A DNA stretch of 64,000 bases from Gammaproteobacteria bacterium. GTDB taxonomy: Bacteria > Pseudomonadota > Gammaproteobacteria > Steroidobacterales > GCA-2729495. The position numbers and the translations under genes were made by a program. The stretch spans positions 372,001 through 436,000 of the forward strand of contig JAUHYQ010000002.1 in the NCBI GenBank assembly GCA_030426355.1, given 5' to 3'. Below are positions 44,186 through 52,882 of the stretch, piece after piece (position 1 is the stretch's first letter; each line of letters opens with the position of its first letter). The notes below the pieces were generated by a model that was given only the letters and a program-made list of their open reading frames with translations, had not been told where the DNA came from and ran no database searches.

Positions 44186-44784
44186 GAGGTGGCGATCCGG
44201 TCACCCTCAGCGCGGTGGGGCGCTTGTTTCGTAAAGCGCCGGCGAACGAGATTTTGCAGGGCAATCAATGCGGCCAGGCCTAAGAAGGCACCGGGTGGCA
44301 GCAATGCGAGCAGAAAGCCGCTATTGCCAAGAAACTCACGCAGAGCGCCTAACAGAATCAGCACGCCTGCAAAACCCAGTCCGTGCGCAATGCCGTCGAC
44401 GAGCGCCGCAGTGACGGGTTGCCGTGATGCAAAGCTCTCAGCCCGCGCGAGAATTACGCAGTTGGTAACGATCAGCGGCAGGAAAATGCCGAGGCTCAGC
44501 CAAAGGTCAAAAAGCCACGTCTGAAATGCCAGTTCCGTTAGGGTGACGAGCGTGGCGATCACCAGCACAAATACGGGCAAACGGATATCCTGGCTGATAA
44601 AGGGTTTGAGCGCCGCTACGGTAATGTTGCTGAGGACCAGCACCAGCAAAGTCGCCACTCCCAGCCCCACGCCGTTCATAAACGTGTTGCTCACTGCGAG
44701 CAAAGGACAGATGCCCAGAAACTGGATCAGCCCCGGATTGTTATTCCAAAGGCCGTCTGTAAGTATCTGTTTATACTTAATCAT
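44182..44784 (-). CDS. rnfE: Rnf electron transport complex subunit E
   Basis: A 200-residue membrane protein with six hydrophobic segments. The opening LTDGLWNNNPGLIQFLGICP and the middle segment GIFLPLIVTNCVILARAESFA are diagnostic of RnfE/NqrD; the paired Cys residues in these helices help hold the intramembrane [2Fe-2S] cluster shared with RnfA. The Rnf complex couples electron flow between ferredoxin and NAD to ion movement. rnfA,B,C,D,G lie about 8.6 kb to the right on the same strand, so this gene is detached from its operon. It diverges from the cytochrome c4 gene, with a 147-base gap that must hold its promoter. Confidence 0.95.
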   Translation of the reverse strand: MIKYKQILTDGLWNNNPGLIQFLGICPLLAVSNTFMNGVGLGVATLLVLVLSNITVAALKPFISQDIRLPVFVLVIATLVTLTELAFQTWLFDLWLSLGIFLPLIVTNCVILARAESFASRQPVTAALVDGIAHGLGFAGVLILLGALREFLGNSGFLLALLPPGAFLGLAALIALQNLVRRRFTKQAPHRAEGDRIATS

Positions 44785-44931
44785 TGCAATTCAGCACCAT
44801 GACGGGAAATTGTAGGGGAAGGGCACACCAAGGGCCAGTTTTTGCTGGAATTCTCGCGCGGGACTGACTAATATTACGCCCCGTCTGGCCCGTCCGGGCA
44901 GAGCTGTTTATCGAAACTTTAGGAATGACTC

Positions 44932-45561
44932 ATGTTGTCTATGTGCCGCACTTTTGCGACTAGCGCATTAAGCGTTATGACGGTTATTGGATTGCTGGGG
45001 GCGAACATCGCGCTGGCAGCGGAAGGTGATATTGAGCGGGGTCGGGTGTTGTCTGACACGTGCGAAGGTTGTCATGCCGTTGATAGTTATAACAATGTGT
45101 ATCCGACCTACCACGTGCCGCGTATTGGTGGCCAGTCGCCAGAGTACCTTGCCGCGGCATTGAGGCTGTATCGTGATGGCGACCGCTCACATTCCACCAT
45201 GACGGCTCAGGCATCCGCATACAGTGACCAGGATATTCTTGATATAGCTGCATACATATCCAGCGCGGTTCCACCCTTGACAGCGGTTGAGGCTAAAGGT
45301 GATGCACCGGAAGCCGCTGCTGTTTGCGCTGCGTGTCATGGTGCCAATGGCATTGGCGAGATCGTTTCGTATCCGATCCTGGCCGGACAGCATGAGGATT
45401 ATTTGCAGCAGGCGTTGGCACAATACAAAAGCGGCGCGCGCAAGGGTGCCAATGCAATGGTTATGCAGGCGCAGCTTATGATGGTGTCTGAAGAAGACCT
45501 GAAGGCGATAGCAGCCTACTACGCGGGGCACGAAGGCCTGCAAAGCTTACCGATAAATTAA
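44932..45561 (+). CDS. Di-haem cytochrome c4
   Basis: A 209-residue periplasmic protein with a signal peptide ending near NIALAAEG. Two c-type haem sites are present, CEGCH and CAACH, each followed by a class I cytochrome domain, with Met ligands expected in the STMTAQASAY and ANAMVMQAQLM regions. Cytochrome c4 delivers electrons from the bc1 complex to terminal oxidases. It stands between the FixLJ-type pair and rnfE, and the aa3 oxidase operon is 2 kb to the right, which suits that role. A haem-binding signature and the doubled domain make the family secure. Confidence 0.92.
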   Translation: MLSMCRTFATSALSVMTVIGLLGANIALAAEGDIERGRVLSDTCEGCHAVDSYNNVYPTYHVPRIGGQSPEYLAAALRLYRDGDRSHSTMTAQASAYSDQDILDIAAYISSAVPPLTAVEAKGDAPEAAAVCAACHGANGIGEIVSYPILAGQHEDYLQQALAQYKSGARKGANAMVMQAQLMMVSEEDLKAIAAYYAGHEGLQSLPIN

Positions 45562-45617
45562 GCGGGTCCTGGTACGACATTGCCGCGCCAATTTCGCTGC
45601 ATTCTTGACGGGGCAGG

Positions 45618-46232
45618 CTAAGGCAGCCCAATCTGAATTGACATTCGAACCAGATCGGCCAGCGAGCGCGCCTGCATTTTCTCCATGACTCTGGCGCGAT
45701 GAATCTCAACCGTGCGTTGGCTTACGTCGCGATCCATGGCGATGACTTTGTTTGCTTGGCCTTTAACTACGCAGGCCATGACCTCTTTTTCCCGCGGCGT
45801 CAGGGTTTCATAACGTTGCGTAACTTCTTGCTGGAATTCGGTTTTTTCGCGTTGCTCCTGATTTTCTGATAGCGCCCGGGAAACCCGATCCATCAAATCC
45901 TGATCGCGGAAAGGCTTCTGCAGGAAGTCGAACGCGCCCAATTGCATAGCTTCAACCGCCATGGGTACATCGCCGTGGCCGGTAATAAATATGATCGGTA
46001 GCGTGCTGCCGCGTTCCTGTAATTGCTTTTGCACTTCCAGACCGCTCATGCCGGGCATGCGTATATCCAGCAGAATGCAGCCTTCCACGGAGTCGTCGAA
46101 CTGATCCAGAAAGGCGTCGCCCGAAACATGAGCGACCGCATCTATTCCTATTGTCCTGAAGAGGAGCTGCAAGGACTTTCTGACCGCATCGTCATCATCA
46201 ACGATATGTACTTTGCCTTTATGTGTACCCAT
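45618..46232 (-). CDS. FixJ-type response regulator
   Basis: A 204-residue regulator: receiver domain (about 1-120, VHIVDDDDAV acidic pocket, phospho-acceptor Asp56 in LLDIRMPGMSG, Lys in FLQKPF) and a LuxR-type helix-turn-helix (about 140-204, LTPREKEVMACVVKGQANKV, SQRTVEIHRARVMEKM). Its ATG follows the stop of the FixL-like gene with no base between. Once phosphorylated it should bind DNA as a dimer; likely targets are the neighbouring respiratory genes, by analogy with FixLJ control of oxidases, though no operator was identified. Confidence 0.93.
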   Translation of the reverse strand: MGTHKGKVHIVDDDDAVRKSLQLLFRTIGIDAVAHVSGDAFLDQFDDSVEGCILLDIRMPGMSGLEVQKQLQERGSTLPIIFITGHGDVPMAVEAMQLGAFDFLQKPFRDQDLMDRVSRALSENQEQREKTEFQQEVTQRYETLTPREKEVMACVVKGQANKVIAMDRDVSQRTVEIHRARVMEKMQARSLADLVRMSIQIGLP

Positions 46233-47378
46233 TTACGCTTTGACCTTTGTGGGTAAAGTAAAGAAAAACGTCATTCCCGCACCGGGGTTACGAGAATCGT
46301 TGTAACGAAACCTCAGTTCACCACCGTGATTTCTTACTATGGTACGGCAAATCGCCAGCCCCATCCCCATGCCGGACGATTTGGTGGTGAAAAATGCGTT
46401 GAATACACTCTCCGCATCCTCTGGTTTTATGCCTGCGCCATGGTCCCGAACCTCAAACCGGATTTCGTGCGGGGCGGTGCGCTTTGCGCATATCGATATT
46501 TCACGCTGTTCCGGGGGCGTGTTTCGCATGGCGTCTACGGCGTTGCGCATCAGATTCAGCATGACCTGCTGTATCTGCACGGGATCAACGTCAACCTCCG
46601 GAAGATCCGACGGTATGTCTGTATCGAGCCTGATATTATTGGCTTTGCTGTCCATTCTTGCCAGTGATGCTATCTGGCTAAATATGGTAGCGACAGTGGT
46701 GGTGCTTTTTTCGGTATCACCGTGCGTAAACGCGCGTGTTCGCCTTATAACCTCGCCGGCTCTATGGGCCTGATCCTGAATATCGGTTAGCGCTTCGAGC
46801 ACGGCAGCGAGATTGTCATCAGGATTGGTCTCGAGCAGCCGCTGTGACGCGGCCGCAAAGTTCGCGATAGCGGTCAGGGGCTGGTTGAGTTCATGCGCCA
46901 TGGCGGCAGCCATTTCGCCCATGGTGCTCAAACGGCTGACGTTCACCATTTCTTCGCGTTGCTTGAGTGACGCCTCTTCGGCCTGACGTTGTTCAGTCAG
47001 GTCGCGAATCAGCCCCACATATTGAACCGTGTCGCCCATCTGGACTTCACCAACCGCTATGTGTATCGGGAATGTCGATCCGTCTTTGCGTGCACCCACA
47101 ACTTCGCGCCCGACCCCGATGATTCGTTTCCGGCGGGTTTGCTCGTACCGGTCTAGATAGTCGCCATGGCGCGCCTTGTCTGCGCCGCTCATCAGCATGC
47201 TGATATTGGATCCGAGTAATTCGGGGCGGCTAAAGCCGAACATGCCGATGGCCGACTTGTTGACTTGCTTAATATTGCCCTGATTATCGATCACGATCAT
47301 GGCCTCAACCATGGCATCGAGTACCGAATCGAGTTTCACCGCTGCAGAGGGATTGGTGTCTGGGCTGGCCATAAGCAT
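46233..47378 (-). CDS. FixL-type PAS sensor histidine kinase with haem-PAS signature
   Basis: A 381-residue soluble kinase. One PAS domain (about 15-130) is followed by the His box MAHELNQPLTAIANF and the ATPase motifs NLMRNAVDAM, VRDHGAGIKPED and GMGMGLAI. In the PAS domain a His in KARHGDYL (His71) lies exactly 20 residues before the Arg of IIGVGREVVGARKDG (Arg91), the same spacing as the haem His200 and gating Arg220 of Bradyrhizobium FixL, so oxygen sensing is likely. Start choice is uncertain: ATG 47378 or 47372, or TTG 47393; none has a ribosome-binding site, and a terminator lies just upstream. Confidence 0.88.
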   Translation of the reverse strand: MLMASPDTNPSAAVKLDSVLDAMVEAMIVIDNQGNIKQVNKSAIGMFGFSRPELLGSNISMLMSGADKARHGDYLDRYEQTRRKRIIGVGREVVGARKDGSTFPIHIAVGEVQMGDTVQYVGLIRDLTEQRQAEEASLKQREEMVNVSRLSTMGEMAAAMAHELNQPLTAIANFAAASQRLLETNPDDNLAAVLEALTDIQDQAHRAGEVIRRTRAFTHGDTEKSTTTVATIFSQIASLARMDSKANNIRLDTDIPSDLPEVDVDPVQIQQVMLNLMRNAVDAMRNTPPEQREISICAKRTAPHEIRFEVRDHGAGIKPEDAESVFNAFFTTKSSGMGMGLAICRTIVRNHGGELRFRYNDSRNPGAGMTFFFTLPTKVKA

Positions 47379-47391
47379 GTATTTATAACGC

Positions 47392-47418
47392 AAAAACCCC
47401 GCAGCTGGCGGGGTTTTT
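47392..47418. terminator. Bidirectional rho-independent terminator after the oxidase operon
   Basis: CCCCGC (47397-47402) and GCGGGG (47408-47413) pair perfectly around AGCTG, flanked by five A on the left and five T on the right, so it can work on both strands. It lies about 30 bases after the subunit III stop and only 14 bases before the first ATG of the FixL-like gene. Confidence 0.88.
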
Positions 47419-47449
47419 GGTTCGCATTCCGGTTTGAGATGTCAGATTA

Positions 47450-48319
47450 TTAGAGCCAATACACAAAGATAAACAAGAATAACCACACAACGTCCACAAA
47501 GTGCCAGTACCAGGCGACGGCTTCAAAAGCGAAATGGTGGTCTTCCTTGAAGTGCCCGCGCAGGCAGCGCAACCATACCACCAGCAGCATGATTGCTCCC
47601 AGCGTAACGTGTAGACCGTGAAAGCCGGTCAGCATATAAAACGTTGTTCCGTAAATGCCGGTGCTAAGTTTCAGATTCAGCTCACTGTAGGCGTGAATGT
47701 ATTCGTAAGCCTGAAAGCCCATGAATATGAAACCCAGAATAAAGGTCAACGCCAGAAAGATATTCAGGGTCTTGCGATGGCCCGCCTGAATGGCGTGATG
47801 AGCAATCGTTAGTGTTACACCGCTGGTCAGCAGCAGGGCCGTGTTAAGTGCGGGTATTCCCCACGCGCCCATGGTCTCATAAGCACCGCCGATGGCAGCC
47901 GGACCATTTGAGGGCCAGATTGCCGTGAAATCCTTCCAGAGGAGGGCATTGGTGAAGAAATTATTGCTGTCCCCGCCCAGCCAAGGAATTGAAATGCCTC
48001 GCGCATAGAACAGCGCACCAAAAAAACAGCCAAAAAACATCACTTCAGAAAAAATGAACCAGCCCATTCCCATGCGGAACGATCTGTCTACATCATTGTT
48101 GTATATGCCGCTCTCGCTTTCGCGAATCACTGTGCCGAACCAGCCAAACAGCATCACGAACAGAACCGCAAAGCCGAGTGCAAAGATCACCGGACCGACG
48201 TCTGCACCGTTCAGCCAGATGGATGCCCCAACCATGATGGTGAACAGGCCTATCGTGCCGACAAATGGCCAGTGGCTGCCGTGTGGGATGTAGTAGCTGT
48301 CTTGTGATGCGTGCGCCAT
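47450..48319 (-). CDS. ctaE: Cytochrome c oxidase subunit III
   Basis: A 289-residue membrane protein with seven helices. Characteristic segments are HSYYIPHGSHWPF-like N-terminus (SYYIPHGSHWPFVG), MGWFIFSEVMFFGCFFGALF, the TGFHGLHVTLGAIMLLVV helix and AVAWYWHFVDVVWLFLFIFV at the C-terminus. Subunit III stabilises the proton-pumping aa3 oxidase and binds lipid. It is the last gene of the ctaC-ctaD-small-ctaG-ctaE operon and is followed by a strong terminator. Confidence 0.96.
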   Translation of the reverse strand: MAHASQDSYYIPHGSHWPFVGTIGLFTIMVGASIWLNGADVGPVIFALGFAVLFVMLFGWFGTVIRESESGIYNNDVDRSFRMGMGWFIFSEVMFFGCFFGALFYARGISIPWLGGDSNNFFTNALLWKDFTAIWPSNGPAAIGGAYETMGAWGIPALNTALLLTSGVTLTIAHHAIQAGHRKTLNIFLALTFILGFIFMGFQAYEYIHAYSELNLKLSTGIYGTTFYMLTGFHGLHVTLGAIMLLVVWLRCLRGHFKEDHHFAFEAVAWYWHFVDVVWLFLFIFVYWL

Positions 48320-48345
48320 GATAATTGTCCGTAAGTAGGTTGGTG

Positions 48346-48912
48346 CTAATAAACACTGTTCGGGGTGGTTGAGCTGCTCGCCACTGCCTGTGGTTTTTCG
48401 AACAGCGTGTAAGCAAGCGTTATGGTATCGATATGCGCGGGCAGGTCGGGATCAATATAGAAGCGAACCGGCAACAGTCGTTCTTCGCCCAGCGCAAAAT
48501 CTTGCTGACTAAAGCAAAAACACTCTATCTTCTTAAAATAACGGGCAGCTTCAGCGGGCCTGACATCCGGTGTTGCCACGCCGCTGATCGCAGTCGGAGC
48601 CAGATTGCGTGCAATGTAATCCACGTTCTGAATCGTGCCGGTTTGCACATCGACGCTGTCCTCTACCGGGCCAAATTCCCAGGGGGCGCTGTTTCCGGTA
48701 CTTCCCAGCAACTCCAGAGTGACGTGCCGGGATTGCGGACGTTCAACAATAGTGTCTGCTGCGCTGGCTTCTATGGGCGCACGAATGCCCGTGACTTCGC
48801 AAAACACGTCATACAGCGGCACGAGGGCGAAACCAAAGCCGAACATGCAGACGGCAGCAATGCCGAGCCGCAGGGCAAGATTGCGCGTGCTGATGTGTGC
48901 GTATCTGTTCAT
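48346..48912 (-). CDS. ctaG: Cytochrome c oxidase assembly protein CtaG (Cox11 type)
   Basis: A 188-residue protein with one N-terminal transmembrane helix and a periplasmic immunoglobulin-like domain. The copper-binding motif is ECFCFSQQ, and PVRFYIDPDLP follows, as in Cox11 proteins. It delivers copper to the CuB site of subunit I during oxidase assembly. It lies between the small 38-residue gene and ctaE, the usual position in Proteobacteria. Confidence 0.95.
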   Translation of the reverse strand: MNRYAHISTRNLALRLGIAAVCMFGFGFALVPLYDVFCEVTGIRAPIEASAADTIVERPQSRHVTLELLGSTGNSAPWEFGPVEDSVDVQTGTIQNVDYIARNLAPTAISGVATPDVRPAEAARYFKKIECFCFSQQDFALGEERLLPVRFYIDPDLPAHIDTITLAYTLFEKPQAVASSSTTPNSVY

Positions 48913-48926
48913 GGATTACCGGCAGC

Positions 48927-49043
48927 CTATCTGCTCAGCGCGGTTGTAACAATGAATGCCACGTAGAACGACAATGCGACCAGAAACAGCAATCCGGCCA
49001 TGCGGCGGGCCTTTTTCTTGTCGCTCATGTTCTTGTCGCTCAT
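48927..49043 (-). CDS. Small single-helix oxidase assembly protein (38 aa)
   Basis: A 38-codon gene in the gap between ctaD and ctaG. It encodes a short, charged N-terminus (MSDKNMSDKKKARRMA) and one transmembrane helix (GLLFLVALSFYVAFIVTTAL), ending ALSR. Tiny one-helix proteins at exactly this place in ctaCD-ctaG-ctaE operons are known as cytochrome oxidase small assembly proteins. The ATGAGCGACAAG start is duplicated 15 bases on, so two in-frame starts exist. It stops 14 bases before ctaG. Confidence 0.78.
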   Translation of the reverse strand: MSDKNMSDKKKARRMAGLLFLVALSFYVAFIVTTALSR

Positions 49044-49094
49044 GCGAGTGTCCTGGCTCAAGTTGTTGCTCCGTTGGGCTAAGTGAGACCTTCT

Positions 49095-50684
49095 TTAGTC
49101 GATGTGCGGCGGTTCATTAAAGCTGTGATAGGGGGCCGGGGAGGGCAGTGTCCATTCCAGACCCTTGGCGCCATCCCATACCTGATCGGTTGCCTTTTGC
49201 TTGCCCTTGACGCTACTCCAGATCGCGGCAACGAACAGCAGTTGGCTGAATCCAAACAGGAATGCGCCGACACTGGAAATGGCATTGAAATCCGCAAATT
49301 GGGTTGGGTAGTCGGGTATACGACGCGGCATGCCGGCCAGACCTACAAAGTGCTGTGGGAAAAACAGCACGTTGACGAAGATCGCCGAGCACCAGAAATG
49401 CAGCTTGCCGATTTTCTCGTTATACATATAGCCGGTCCATTTGGGCAGCCAGTAATAAGCAGCAGCCATCAGCGTAAATACTGCCCCCGGGACCAGAACG
49501 TAGTGGAAGTGAGCCACAACAAAGTACGTATCATGGTACTGGTAGTCAGCTGGAGCGATAGCCAGCATCAGTCCGGAGAATCCGCCGATTGTAAACAGCA
49601 GCACAAAGGCAATGGAAAACAACATGGGCGTTTCGAACGTGAGTTCGCCTTTCCACATCGTAGAAAGCCAGTTGAAAATTTTCACCGCCGTAGGGATAGC
49701 AATCAACATGGTCGCAAGCATGAAAAACAGCTGCCCGGCGATTGGCATGCCAGTGGTGAACATATGATGCGCCCACACGATGAATGACAGAAACGCGATA
49801 GAGGCTGTCGCGTATACCATGGACGAGTAACCGAACAGTGGTTTGCGTGAGAAGGTCGGGATGATCTGCGATACCACGCCAAACGCGGGCAGGATCATGA
49901 TGTAGACCTCGGGATGGCCGAAGAACCAGAACACGTGCTGGAAAAGCACCGGATCACCGCCACCGGCAGCATTAAAGAAGCTTGTGCCAAAGTAACGATC
50001 GGTCAGCAGCATGGTGACTGCACCCGCCAGTACCGGCATCACTGCAATTAGCAGATACGCGGTAATCAGCCAGGTCCAGACGAACATCGGCATCTTCATC
50101 AAGGTCATGCCGGGGGCACGCATATTCATGATTGTCACAATGACATTAATGGAGCCCATGATGGATGAGGCGCCCATGATGTGAATTGCAAACACCATAA
50201 ATGGGAAGGCATCGCCGGTTTGTAATACCAGTGGCGGGTATAAGGTCCAGCCACCGGCCGGCGCCCCACCTGGCATAAACAAGGTCGAGACCAGAATGGT
50301 GAATGCCGCAACCAGCAACCAGAAGCTCCAGTTGTTCATGCGCGGCAATGCCATATCAGGTGCTCCGACCATCATCGGGATCAGCCAGTTCGCCAGACCC
50401 ACGAATGCCGGCATCACTGCGCCAAACACCATTACCAGGGCGTGCACGGTAGTCATGCTGTTGAAGAACTGTGGTTCAACAAATTGCAGACCGGGCTGGA
50501 ACAGTTCTGCGCGAATGATCAGCGCCATGGTGCCGCCGACAAAGAACATGACCAGGCTGAATATCAGGTACAGCGTACCGATGTCTTTGTGGTTGGTCGT
50601 AAAAACCCAGCGATCAAGAAAATTGCTCGGTGGCGCGTCGTGATGATCGCCATGATGGTCGTGCGCGGCAGTTTGGTCAGTCAT
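49095..50684 (-). CDS. ctaD: Cytochrome c oxidase subunit I (aa3 type)
   Basis: A 529-residue, twelve-helix protein carrying low-spin haem a and the haem a3-CuB centre. The key segments are WFFGHPEVYIMILPAFG, with the CuB His and the cross-linked Tyr, VWAHHMFTTGM with two further CuB His, and HDTYFVVAHFHYVL with the haem ligands. It reduces oxygen to water and pumps protons. The soluble N-terminus is His-rich (DHHGDHHD), perhaps helping metal binding. It is preceded by ctaC, 21 bases upstream. Confidence 0.97.
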   Translation of the reverse strand: MTDQTAAHDHHGDHHDAPPSNFLDRWVFTTNHKDIGTLYLIFSLVMFFVGGTMALIIRAELFQPGLQFVEPQFFNSMTTVHALVMVFGAVMPAFVGLANWLIPMMVGAPDMALPRMNNWSFWLLVAAFTILVSTLFMPGGAPAGGWTLYPPLVLQTGDAFPFMVFAIHIMGASSIMGSINVIVTIMNMRAPGMTLMKMPMFVWTWLITAYLLIAVMPVLAGAVTMLLTDRYFGTSFFNAAGGGDPVLFQHVFWFFGHPEVYIMILPAFGVVSQIIPTFSRKPLFGYSSMVYATASIAFLSFIVWAHHMFTTGMPIAGQLFFMLATMLIAIPTAVKIFNWLSTMWKGELTFETPMLFSIAFVLLFTIGGFSGLMLAIAPADYQYHDTYFVVAHFHYVLVPGAVFTLMAAAYYWLPKWTGYMYNEKIGKLHFWCSAIFVNVLFFPQHFVGLAGMPRRIPDYPTQFADFNAISSVGAFLFGFSQLLFVAAIWSSVKGKQKATDQVWDGAKGLEWTLPSPAPYHSFNEPPHID

Positions 50685-50705
50685 GATTGTTTGTTCCGGC
50701 TGATC

Positions 50706-51596
50706 TTAAAGCGCGGCCAGCTGGTCAGCTGGCTCGTCTGCTTGAAAAAGGTTAACGGCAATAAGTTCCTGTTTTGTCTGATCCCAGGCGAGGCCGCCTT
50801 CAAGCCATTGCCGATACTCATCGTCGGTAACGACCGCTACCACAATAGGCATAAAGCCGTGGCCACGACCACAAAGCTCTGTGCACTGGCCGCGATAAAT
50901 GCCTGTTTCCTTGGCTTCGAACCATGCCTCATTAATAAAGCCCGGATTGGCGTCTTTCTTCACGTACAGCTCGGGCACCCACCACGAGTGAATGACATCG
51001 TTGGCGGTCAGCAATATGCGAATTTTCTTGTTAACCGGAACCACCATGGGTTTATCAACATTGCGCAAATAGTTTTTCACGGTTGCCGGGTCGATGCCGG
51101 AATTCTTTTGGGCTGCAGCACTGCTGGCGGCGTCAATGGAGCTGTAAAAAAACATGTCCTCATCGAGGTAGTCGTAGCTCCACTTCCACTGGTAACCCGT
51201 AATTTTGATGCTTATGTCCGCGCCACTGGTGTCTTCAATTTTCAGGATAGTGCGGGCGGAGGGTATTGCCATGGCGATCAGGATCACCGTCGGAATGATT
51301 GTCCAGATAATTTCGGCGCGCGTGCTGTGCGAGAAGCTTGCCGCTTTCGCTCCTTTGGAACGACGGCACGTAAGGAAGGTATAAAAAGCGAAACCGAAAA
51401 CACCGATACAGATAACTGTGCAGACGATAAGAATGAGGTGATGCAGCCCCATTATTTCATCCGCCAGGGTTGATTTGCCTATAGGCATATCGAGATCCCA
51501 TGCGGCGTACGCCTCGGGTGCTACAGCAAAGGCAGCCAGCGAAATACAGATCGCCGCTATCAATGGCGTACACAATCTATTGAACATGCGTTCCAA
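50706..51596 (-). CDS. ctaC: Cytochrome c oxidase subunit II
   Basis: A 296-residue protein with a signal peptide (about 1-30), two transmembrane helices and a periplasmic cupredoxin domain. The CuA site is seen as DVIHSWWVPELYVKKDA and CTELCGRGHGFMPIVV, with the two Cys, His and Met ligands. There is no C-terminal cytochrome c domain, so electrons come from a separate cytochrome c such as the c4 encoded nearby. It is the first gene of the oxidase operon. Confidence 0.96.
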   Translation of the reverse strand: MERMFNRLCTPLIAAICISLAAFAVAPEAYAAWDLDMPIGKSTLADEIMGLHHLILIVCTVICIGVFGFAFYTFLTCRRSKGAKAASFSHSTRAEIIWTIIPTVILIAMAIPSARTILKIEDTSGADISIKITGYQWKWSYDYLDEDMFFYSSIDAASSAAAQKNSGIDPATVKNYLRNVDKPMVVPVNKKIRILLTANDVIHSWWVPELYVKKDANPGFINEAWFEAKETGIYRGQCTELCGRGHGFMPIVVAVVTDDEYRQWLEGGLAWDQTKQELIAVNLFQADEPADQLAAL

Positions 51597-51931
51597 CCTC
51601 TTTGAGTCAAATTCCGGGCGCTAAAACAGGCCTATACCAGCAAGGCTCCGCCCCGACCAGAGCTGATTGCACTGATCTGATTGGCAGTAAAAATATGTTT
51701 ATCCCGTTGTGTTTGCGAACCGTTCGCCGGGCGCGATATTACTGTATGGCCGAAGGTCTTACAAGCCAGCGGTCAATGGTGAATTTTCGGCTAAAACCCC
51801 ATACAAAACATAATGCTATAAAGTGTGCCGTGGGTGGATTTTGGCACCCGATAGTGTCAAGCGGCAAAGGCGCTTCGTAAGGCACGCATTTTAGGTAGTA
51901 GGATGGGCGAAGTCGGGCTGCGGAGGCAGGC
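51597..51931. promoter_or_regulatory. Divergent 335-bp region, oxidase operon / SRPBCC-CBS gene
   Basis: No gene is supported here. It must contain the promoter of the leftward oxidase operon and of the rightward SRPBCC-CBS gene. It is AT-rich in the middle (about 51680-51830) compared with the flanks. I see TATAAAG near 51815 but no clean -35/-10 pair, and no FixJ- or ANR/FNR-like palindrome (TTGAT-N4-ATCAA). GGAGG stands 6-8 bases before the rightward start. Confidence 0.4.
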
Positions 51932-52867
51932 ATGGCGGTTGTAGAAGTGCGGCGTCGGGTGAAGGCTAACAAAGGCATGGTGTGGAGCATCGTGTCCGAT
52001 CTTGCCAGTGAGGCGGGTTTGTCGCCGGCGGCGCAACGTGCCGAAGTGCTGGGTGGCAGTGAGTTGGGGCTGCGGCGGCGCTTGTACGGTCGGGACGGCC
52101 GTAGTTGGACCGAAGAGTGCGTGGGCTGGGAGGCTGGGCGGCTTTACAGCGTAGCAATTTCAGGTGATTTTCCGGTCGCAAGTTCGCAATTGCGCTATAC
52201 CTGCAGTCTGGTTGAAGATGCGGGAACGATTCTTATTCGCGTTTACTTTGATTTTGTCCCGCGACTCGGCTTTTTAGGCCGACTGTTTGAAAAGCTGGGC
52301 GGCCGCTCTGAACTGCAGGCCTATGCGACCGAGTTACTCAATAACTGGGTCAGAGTCATTCACGCCCGTGAGTGGGTTTATCGCGTTACGGCGCGAACCA
52401 TTCTGGAAGAAAAAGGTGGCCATGTGCATGCTGTGACGCCGGGGACGCTTGTCCGGGATGTCGTCGCCATGCTTAAGGAGCATCGAATCGGTAGCGCGCT
52501 GGTGCTGGACGCCGCGGGAAATATCGCGGGTGTGTTGTCGGAGCGCGACGTAGTCCGCGGTCTTGCTGAAAGCGGGTCAGCGGTGCTGGATAGCCCGGCT
52601 GCGGAGCTGATGACCACTAACGTCATTGTTGCCGACCCCGATGACAATATGATGAGCGTTATGGGGTGCATGAGTGAGCGCCGTATTCGCCATTTGCCGG
52701 TTGTCGACAACGGCCATGTTCTGGGGCTGATCAGCATTGGTGACGTGATTAAGGCCCGCATATCTGAACTGGAAGGACAGTCCGAGACGTTGCTGGACTA
52801 TATTGAGGCGCGTCGATGGCATGAGTTGTATAAGGAAGTAGGTCCGGCTGCCTATGCCGAGAATTGA
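51932..52867 (+). CDS. SRPBCC (START-like) domain fused to a CBS pair
   Basis: A 311-residue soluble protein with an unusual combination. Residues about 1-150 have the SRPBCC pattern (VVEVRRRVKANKGMVWSIVS, then WTEECVGWEAGRLYSVAI, then LIRVYFDFVPRLGFLGRLF), a fold that binds hydrophobic ligands. Residues about 165-285 are two CBS motifs (VRDVVAMLKEHRIGSALVLD, GVLSERDVVRG, MMSVMGCMSERRIRHLPVVD, GLISIGDVIK), which bind adenine nucleotides. It is followed 15 bases later by a DUF4426 lipoprotein. A role as an energy- or ligand-sensing regulator is likely, but no target is evident. Confidence 0.82.
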   Translation: MAVVEVRRRVKANKGMVWSIVSDLASEAGLSPAAQRAEVLGGSELGLRRRLYGRDGRSWTEECVGWEAGRLYSVAISGDFPVASSQLRYTCSLVEDAGTILIRVYFDFVPRLGFLGRLFEKLGGRSELQAYATELLNNWVRVIHAREWVYRVTARTILEEKGGHVHAVTPGTLVRDVVAMLKEHRIGSALVLDAAGNIAGVLSERDVVRGLAESGSAVLDSPAAELMTTNVIVADPDDNMMSVMGCMSERRIRHLPVVDNGHVLGLISIGDVIKARISELEGQSETLLDYIEARRWHELYKEVGPAAYAEN

Positions 52868-52882
52868 AAACCGGGAGACGAG

